Origin: JAHEKB01 sp049115575
GTDB lineage: Bacteria > Bacteroidota > Bacteroidia > NS11-12g > UBA9320
Assembly: GCA_049115575.1 (NCBI GenBank)
Contig: JAGDZU010000004.1
Coordinates: forward strand, 248,001 to 312,000
DNA length: 64,000 nucleotides
Direction: 5' to 3'
Shown: positions 61,501-64,000 of the stretch, piece by piece
Layout: the number at the start of each line of letters is the position of its first letter
How positions within the stretch are numbered: the first letter of the stretch is position 1
The notes under the pieces: model-generated
What the model saw: the letters and a program-made list of their open reading frames with translations, nothing else
Database searches by the model: none
Told to the model about the DNA's origin: nothing
Made by a program: the position numbers and the translations under genes

Positions 61501-61712
61501 GGTTCAGCTGAAGTCAGATTGATGGTGAACGCACCATTGGCACCCGTATAGGCCCCGTTGGTTGTCCCCTTTTCTTTCACCATGGCCCCGATTACACCTT
61601 GACCATTGTCATCCAGCACGGTACCTGTTACGGTACGAGTTTGAGCTTCTGTGATTAATCCTAAACACAGCAACGCACAAACCCCCAGAATTTGAATTAA
61701 TTTCTGTTTCAT
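58515..61712 (-). CDS. SusC/RagA-family TonB-linked outer-membrane transporter
   Basis: Residues 1-23 are a signal peptide. An N-terminal carboxypeptidase-regulatory-like domain (about 26-100, TVTGTVLDDNGQGVIGAMV) is followed by the plug domain at about 115-235 (VVIRGLQSL, PLIVVDGVPL, LKGSNATALYGSRAANGVIMITTKKG). The remaining ~830 residues form a 22-strand barrel ending in RSYGFALMFNL with the terminal aromatic-containing strand. The length of 1065 aa fits. It imports a substrate, together with SusD, using TonB energy. A promoter with both elements lies upstream, and the operon continues with SusD and two lipoproteins. Confidence 0.95.
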   Translation of the reverse strand: MKQKLIQILGVCALLCLGLITEAQTRTVTGTVLDDNGQGVIGAMVKEKGTTNGAYTGANGAFTINLTSAEPVLVITSFGLKEKEVVVGTSTTITVKMAPSDETIGEVVVTAQNIKKSSRSLGYSVTSVSDVALTEGGDRSVLNSIQGKVAGVDINVASTDPGASTRVVIRGLQSLTGGNQPLIVVDGVPLTNSSLGSNNLSGAFDFGNGLNAINPEDIASMDILKGSNATALYGSRAANGVIMITTKKGNEGVATKSKGIGVAYSGNTTFFDVLRMPEFQNKFGQGWDGNHWLDENGSWGPIMDDRDRVFGRVVDNSQLLKPFSPLENNVREFFETGMSVKNHVAINGGNADRNFYASFSNVNHDGIYPDGTDGKPIDVYNRNTIALRAMQRFGKVRVSGTMNFADTRTGFVPTGQGQEGIYNNLMQLPRDMSVLDMQDYTAKYYNVEDYFTAYGVTNPYFILNSNQNDYKGTKFYGGLETTIDILDNLSATYRFGYDIENHNTHVHRAILLPEGVNAGSVDDPGFVSEQMNNRTQFNHDFLLSWNKSLSSLINLDVTGGLNMNQRGTNSLFMSVNGIDIGGFYNVSNSGATPNISETETLRRLVGAFGIASVSYKNYLFLNVSARNDWSSTLPEENRAFFYPAANVSYVFTDAIAGIPEILNYGKLRVGYGHSGNDASPYVISQVYTQAGNYMPWRTFNYPLASGINSFEMGNRVANPSLTPEITKELEIGADLKFWDNRIIVDFTYYNRTTENQILQVSLAPSSGWTYYFANPAQITNQGIEAVLSYRILRNEDGLNWMISGNFTRNRNNVDQLDPSIEELALGGLSTTAFVAVAGQPIGIFKGEVPETNPDNPDQIVVDANGVPVAATDKEYYGNAQNNYILGISNSLSWKGLSLGFTFDTRQGGLMFSRTADINFFTGNSVKTTLNDRKPFVVPNSVQKIDNGDGTFSYVENTIPVDPAHMDDYHRASALDRQNVIDKSFTKLREVVLSYRLPQNITDKTPFAGVTVSLIGRNLFLWTPVDNQFVDPEVTSWSTSTIESSFGEFSANPTTRSYGFALMFNL

Positions 61713-61740
61713 AAACTTAGCTTTACGTTTTTATTAATCT

Positions 61741-61772
61741 CAAAGTAATGCCTTGTCGGATGAAACAACAAA
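61741..61772 (-). promoter_or_regulatory. susC operon promoter (TTTGTTG, 17 bp, TTACTTTG)
   Basis: On the minus strand TTTGTTG (61772-61766), 17 bp and TTACTTTG (61748-61741) resemble the -33/-7 pair; the -7 box has one base fewer between TA and TTTG. The leader to ATG 61712 would be about 24 bases. No extra regulator gene or anti-sigma system is adjacent. Confidence 0.45.
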
Positions 61773-61842
61773 TTTTAAGGACTAAAATTTTACAGTTTTA
61801 ATGTAAATACACGGCTGTTGAATAAAACTTAAAGGCTAGACC

Positions 61843-61850
61843 TATCTTTG
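61843..61850 (+). promoter_or_regulatory. -7 box (TATCTTTG) of the DUF4290-murA operon
   Basis: An exact TAnnTTTG match ends ten bases before ATG 61860. An in-frame TTG at 61848 lies inside the box and is therefore excluded as the start. Confidence 0.5.
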
Positions 61851-61859
61851 TCACTTAGA

Positions 61860-62486
61860 ATGGAACTAAACTATAACACCCAACAAGACCAGATAATTCT
61901 TTCGGAATATGGACGAGGAGTTCAGGAATTGATAGAACATCTAAAAACAATAGATGACAGAGAAAAAAGGAACCGTATGGCAAAAACCATATTCCAAGTA
62001 ATGATTAATCTGAATCCATCAGTTAAGGACTTAGATAATTATCAACAAAAGATTTGGGATCACATACATATTATGGGCAACCATGAACTAGACATCGACT
62101 CTGAATATCCAAAACCTGCGCTGGAAACACTAAGTTCAAAACCAGACCAAATGCCTTACAAAGGGGCTTTAACAAGATACAGGTTTTACGGTAGGAATCT
62201 AATAGAAATGATAGATGGCGCTAAAGATCTCCCAGAAAGTGAAATTAAAACCTCATATATTAACTACATAGCCTCATTCATGGTGAATTCATCGAACAAT
62301 TGGAATGATGAAAATCTGGGTGCTGCACAGGTTTCGCAACATCTTTCTGATTTATCAGGTGGTAAGATCCAAATCAATCCAGAAGAGTTGAATATACATG
62401 TAGAGAAACAACGCAAACGCCCTACTAATACCAACAACAAAAACAAGGGTAAAAACAAAGGCAAGAAGAATTACAGAAGAAGATAA
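61860..62486 (+). CDS. DUF4290 family protein with basic tail (208 aa)
   Basis: The DUF4290 domain fills residues 1-180 and is predicted helical (ELNYNTQQDQIILSEYGRGVQ, LIEHLKTIDDREKRNRMAKTIF). The C-terminal 35 residues are Lys/Arg/Asn-rich (KNKGKNKGKKNYRRR), which suggests nucleic-acid or ribosome contact. The family is restricted to Bacteroidota and its function is not known to me. ATG 61860 lies just after the -7 box. Its stop overlaps the murA start by one base (TAATG), a conserved pairing in this phylum from memory, so a link to cell-wall synthesis is possible. Confidence 0.85.
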   Translation: MELNYNTQQDQIILSEYGRGVQELIEHLKTIDDREKRNRMAKTIFQVMINLNPSVKDLDNYQQKIWDHIHIMGNHELDIDSEYPKPALETLSSKPDQMPYKGALTRYRFYGRNLIEMIDGAKDLPESEIKTSYINYIASFMVNSSNNWNDENLGAAQVSQHLSDLSGGKIQINPEELNIHVEKQRKRPTNTNNKNKGKNKGKKNYRRR

Positions 62487-63793
62487 TGGGTACATTTATC
62501 ATAGAAGGTGGTCATAAGCTTAAAGGGAGCTTGAAACCGCAAGGCGCAAAAAATGAGGCGCTACAAGTTCTCTGCGCTGTGCTACTTACTTCTGAAAAGG
62601 TTGAAATAAGTAACATCCCTGAGATTAGAGATATCAATAGAATGATAGATCTTCTCAAGGGATTGAAAGTAAAAGTAGAGCGCTTGTCTAAGGGGCATTA
62701 TTCCTTTCAAGCAGATGAGATTGATTTAGAATACTTTCACACAGAGGAATTCAAAAAGAAAGGAGCATCAATCAGAGGTTCCATTATGATTATTGGGCCC
62801 CTGTTGGCTCGTTTTGGAATTGGGTACATACCAAGTCCTGGAGGAGACAAAATAGGAAGAAGGCGATTAGATACCCATTTTATAGGATTTGAAAAGCTTG
62901 GCGCCAAGTTTGAGTATGACGATCACAGTCGATTTTATAAAGTAAGTGCAGATAACCTGCAAGGGGAATACATGCTATTGAGTGAAGCTTCTGTTACAGG
63001 AACAGCCAACATATTAATGGCTGCTGTAATGGCAAAAGGAAAAACCACCATTTACAACGCTGCTTGTGAACCTTATTTGCAACAGTTGTGTCGCATGCTA
63101 AATTCAATGGGCGCAAAGATTACAGGTATTGGCTCAAATCTGCTAGAAATTGAAGGCGTAAGCTCTATGAACGGTTGCGAACACCGCATACTTCCAGACA
63201 TGATTGAAATTGGAAGTTTTATTAGTCTCGCTGCGCTCACAAATTCTGACATTACCATAGAAAACGCTCAAGTGGACCAATTGGGTTTAATACTTGAAGT
63301 ATACAGGAAACTAGGTGTTCAGTTTAAAGTTGTAGGAGATGATATTGTTGTTTCCAACAATGAGCATTTTGAAATCGATTCTTTCATAGATGGCAGTATG
63401 ATGAGTGTTGCTGATGCACCTTGGCCAGGTCTGTCTCCAGATTTACTAAGTGTAATTCTGGTTATGTGTACCCAAGCCAAAGGAAATGTGCTCATACACC
63501 AAAAGATGTTTGAGAGTCGTTTGTTCTTTGTGGATCATTTGATTGACATGGGTGCTCAAATCATTTTGTGTGATCCTCACCGAGCAACAGTTATGGGCTT
63601 AGACAGACGCGTACCATTAAAGGGAATAACCATGACATCTCCAGACATTAGAGCTGGAGTTTCACTTTTGATAGCTGCCATGTCTGCAAAAGGAAAAAGC
63701 ACTATACACAACATTGAGCAGATAGATAGAGGATACGAGGAAATTGAGAAAAGGTTGAACCCTTTAGGTGCAAAAATCACTAGAATAGATTGA
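62486..63793 (+). CDS. murA: UDP-N-acetylglucosamine 1-carboxyvinyltransferase MurA, Asp at the catalytic Cys site
   Basis: MurA transfers enolpyruvate from PEP to UDP-GlcNAc, the first committed step of peptidoglycan synthesis. It has the EPSP-synthase fold with the N-terminal substrate residues in KPQGAKNEALQVL (Lys17, Asn23 region). The catalytic loop reads SPGGDKIGRRRLD at 117-129. The residue equivalent to E. coli Cys115 is Asp121 here, a change that in Mycobacterium and Chlamydia MurA keeps activity but prevents covalent binding of fosfomycin. The Arg-rich RRRLDTH replaces ARPVDLH. The length of 435 aa is normal. The thioredoxin-like gene overlaps its stop by four bases (TTGA). Confidence 0.95.
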   Translation: MGTFIIEGGHKLKGSLKPQGAKNEALQVLCAVLLTSEKVEISNIPEIRDINRMIDLLKGLKVKVERLSKGHYSFQADEIDLEYFHTEEFKKKGASIRGSIMIIGPLLARFGIGYIPSPGGDKIGRRRLDTHFIGFEKLGAKFEYDDHSRFYKVSADNLQGEYMLLSEASVTGTANILMAAVMAKGKTTIYNAACEPYLQQLCRMLNSMGAKITGIGSNLLEIEGVSSMNGCEHRILPDMIEIGSFISLAALTNSDITIENAQVDQLGLILEVYRKLGVQFKVVGDDIVVSNNEHFEIDSFIDGSMMSVADAPWPGLSPDLLSVILVMCTQAKGNVLIHQKMFESRLFFVDHLIDMGAQIILCDPHRATVMGLDRRVPLKGITMTSPDIRAGVSLLIAAMSAKGKSTIHNIEQIDRGYEEIEKRLNPLGAKITRID

Positions 63794-64000
63794 GAACTCT
63801 TCGCAACATAGCATTGACTTTTTTGCTTGCCATTCTGTGTACGGCATCTTCTCATGTGCTTCATCCAGTTGTGGGAGAAAAGGCTCCAGAAATATCAATG
63901 CCAAATGCTCAAGGAGATATTTTAAAACTAAGTGATCTCAAAGGCAAATTGGTTCTCATTGATTTCTGGGCTAGCTGGTGTAGGTCTTGCCGTGTAGACA
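63790..64000 (+). CDS. Partial secreted thioredoxin-like protein (TlpA/ResA type)
   Basis: Seventy codons are visible before the window ends. TTG 63790 overlaps the murA stop (TTGA). A signal peptide is likely at residues 1-20 (hydrophobic, ending CTASS). The mature part starts VGEKAPEISMPNAQG near 29-43, typical of the TlpA/ResA/AhpC-TSA family. The redox motif WASWCRSC follows near residues 60-67, a CxxC within a WAxWC context; the Arg-Ser pair between the cysteines is unusual but not unique. It probably reduces periplasmic disulfides or serves cytochrome c maturation, and is the partner of ccmB functionally only by speculation. Confidence 0.85.
   Translation, partial: MRTLRNIALTFLLAILCTASSHVLHPVVGEKAPEISMPNAQGDILKLSDLKGKLVLIDFWASWCRSCRVD

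Noticed and set aside
61848..61859. Longer DUF4290 start at TTG 61848
   Set aside because: The TTG lies within the TATCTTTG box; ATG 61860 follows it.
1..64000. tRNA, rRNA, CRISPR array, IS element, prophage or toxin-antitoxin genes
   Set aside because: Intergenic regions were read on both strands; no cloverleaf, repeat array, transposase, integrase or small two-gene toxin module was seen.

Overview
This window looks like a chromosomal segment of a marine-type Bacteroidota, most likely Flavobacteriales; the family cannot be fixed from the sequence alone. The evidence is an AT-rich genome, a SusC/SusD outer-membrane uptake locus with companion lipoproteins, several proteins largely confined to the phylum (DUF4290, DUF3098, DUF4783, a PSP1/RicT protein with a Cys-rich N-terminus), few visible Shine-Dalgarno sites, and the Bacteroidota sigma-A -7 box TAnnTTTG upstream of most transcription units. 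No tRNA, rRNA, CRISPR array, insertion sequence, prophage or integrase is visible. No gene-free stretch exceeds about 225 bases.

Layout. 1-8471: a partial ccmB, a biotin carboxylase, RdgB, RarA, a CNNM/CorC protein, a HerA-like ATPase and small unknowns. 8577-10570: a minimal iscSUA operon. 10746-14132: methylmalonyl-CoA epimerase, an AI-2E-family permease and a TPR/adenylate-cyclase receptor-like protein. 14125-17205: an operon for a coiled-coil membrane protein, RbfA, a LolC/E-type permease and peptidyl-tRNA hydrolase. 17269-25463: aconitase, an rpoN operon, AsnRS and DHFR. 25528-27193: a beta-barrel-like protein and a serine hydrolase.

27275-30397 is a translationally coupled three-gene module of unknown function: a tiny membrane protein, a kinase-like/methyltransferase fusion and a membrane-anchored sulfatase-fold enzyme. 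30394-34847 carries NadC, DUF4783, a HAD phosphatase, a methyltransferase, Obg and Adk. 34892-45060 is a glycan/glycolipid locus: a flippase facing a sulfoquinovose-synthase homologue, three glycosyltransferases, a PIG-L deacetylase, an ATP-grasp ligase and a YfhO protein, with a perfect 9-bp inverted repeat in the divergent gap.

45057-55745 is mostly housekeeping (HolB, RicT/PSP1, RecR, UppP, LeuRS) plus amino-acid catabolism (fumarylacetoacetase, a semialdehyde dehydrogenase) and an RRM protein. 55792-61712 is a SusC/SusD/two-lipoprotein operon with no degradative enzyme next to it. 61860-64000 is DUF4290, a MurA with Asp in place of the catalytic Cys, and the start of a thioredoxin-like protein.

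The segment is very compact. Nine of eleven convergent gene pairs abut or overlap at their stop codons, five of them by exactly four bases, and many co-directional genes overlap by four bases with TTGA, GTGA or ATGA. Several -7 boxes sit only 4-7 bases before the start codon, which suggests leaderless mRNAs. The strongest candidates for undescribed biology are the 27275-30397 module and the sqdB-led glycan cluster. Functions are inferred from recognised motifs and remembered family features; no database search was run.
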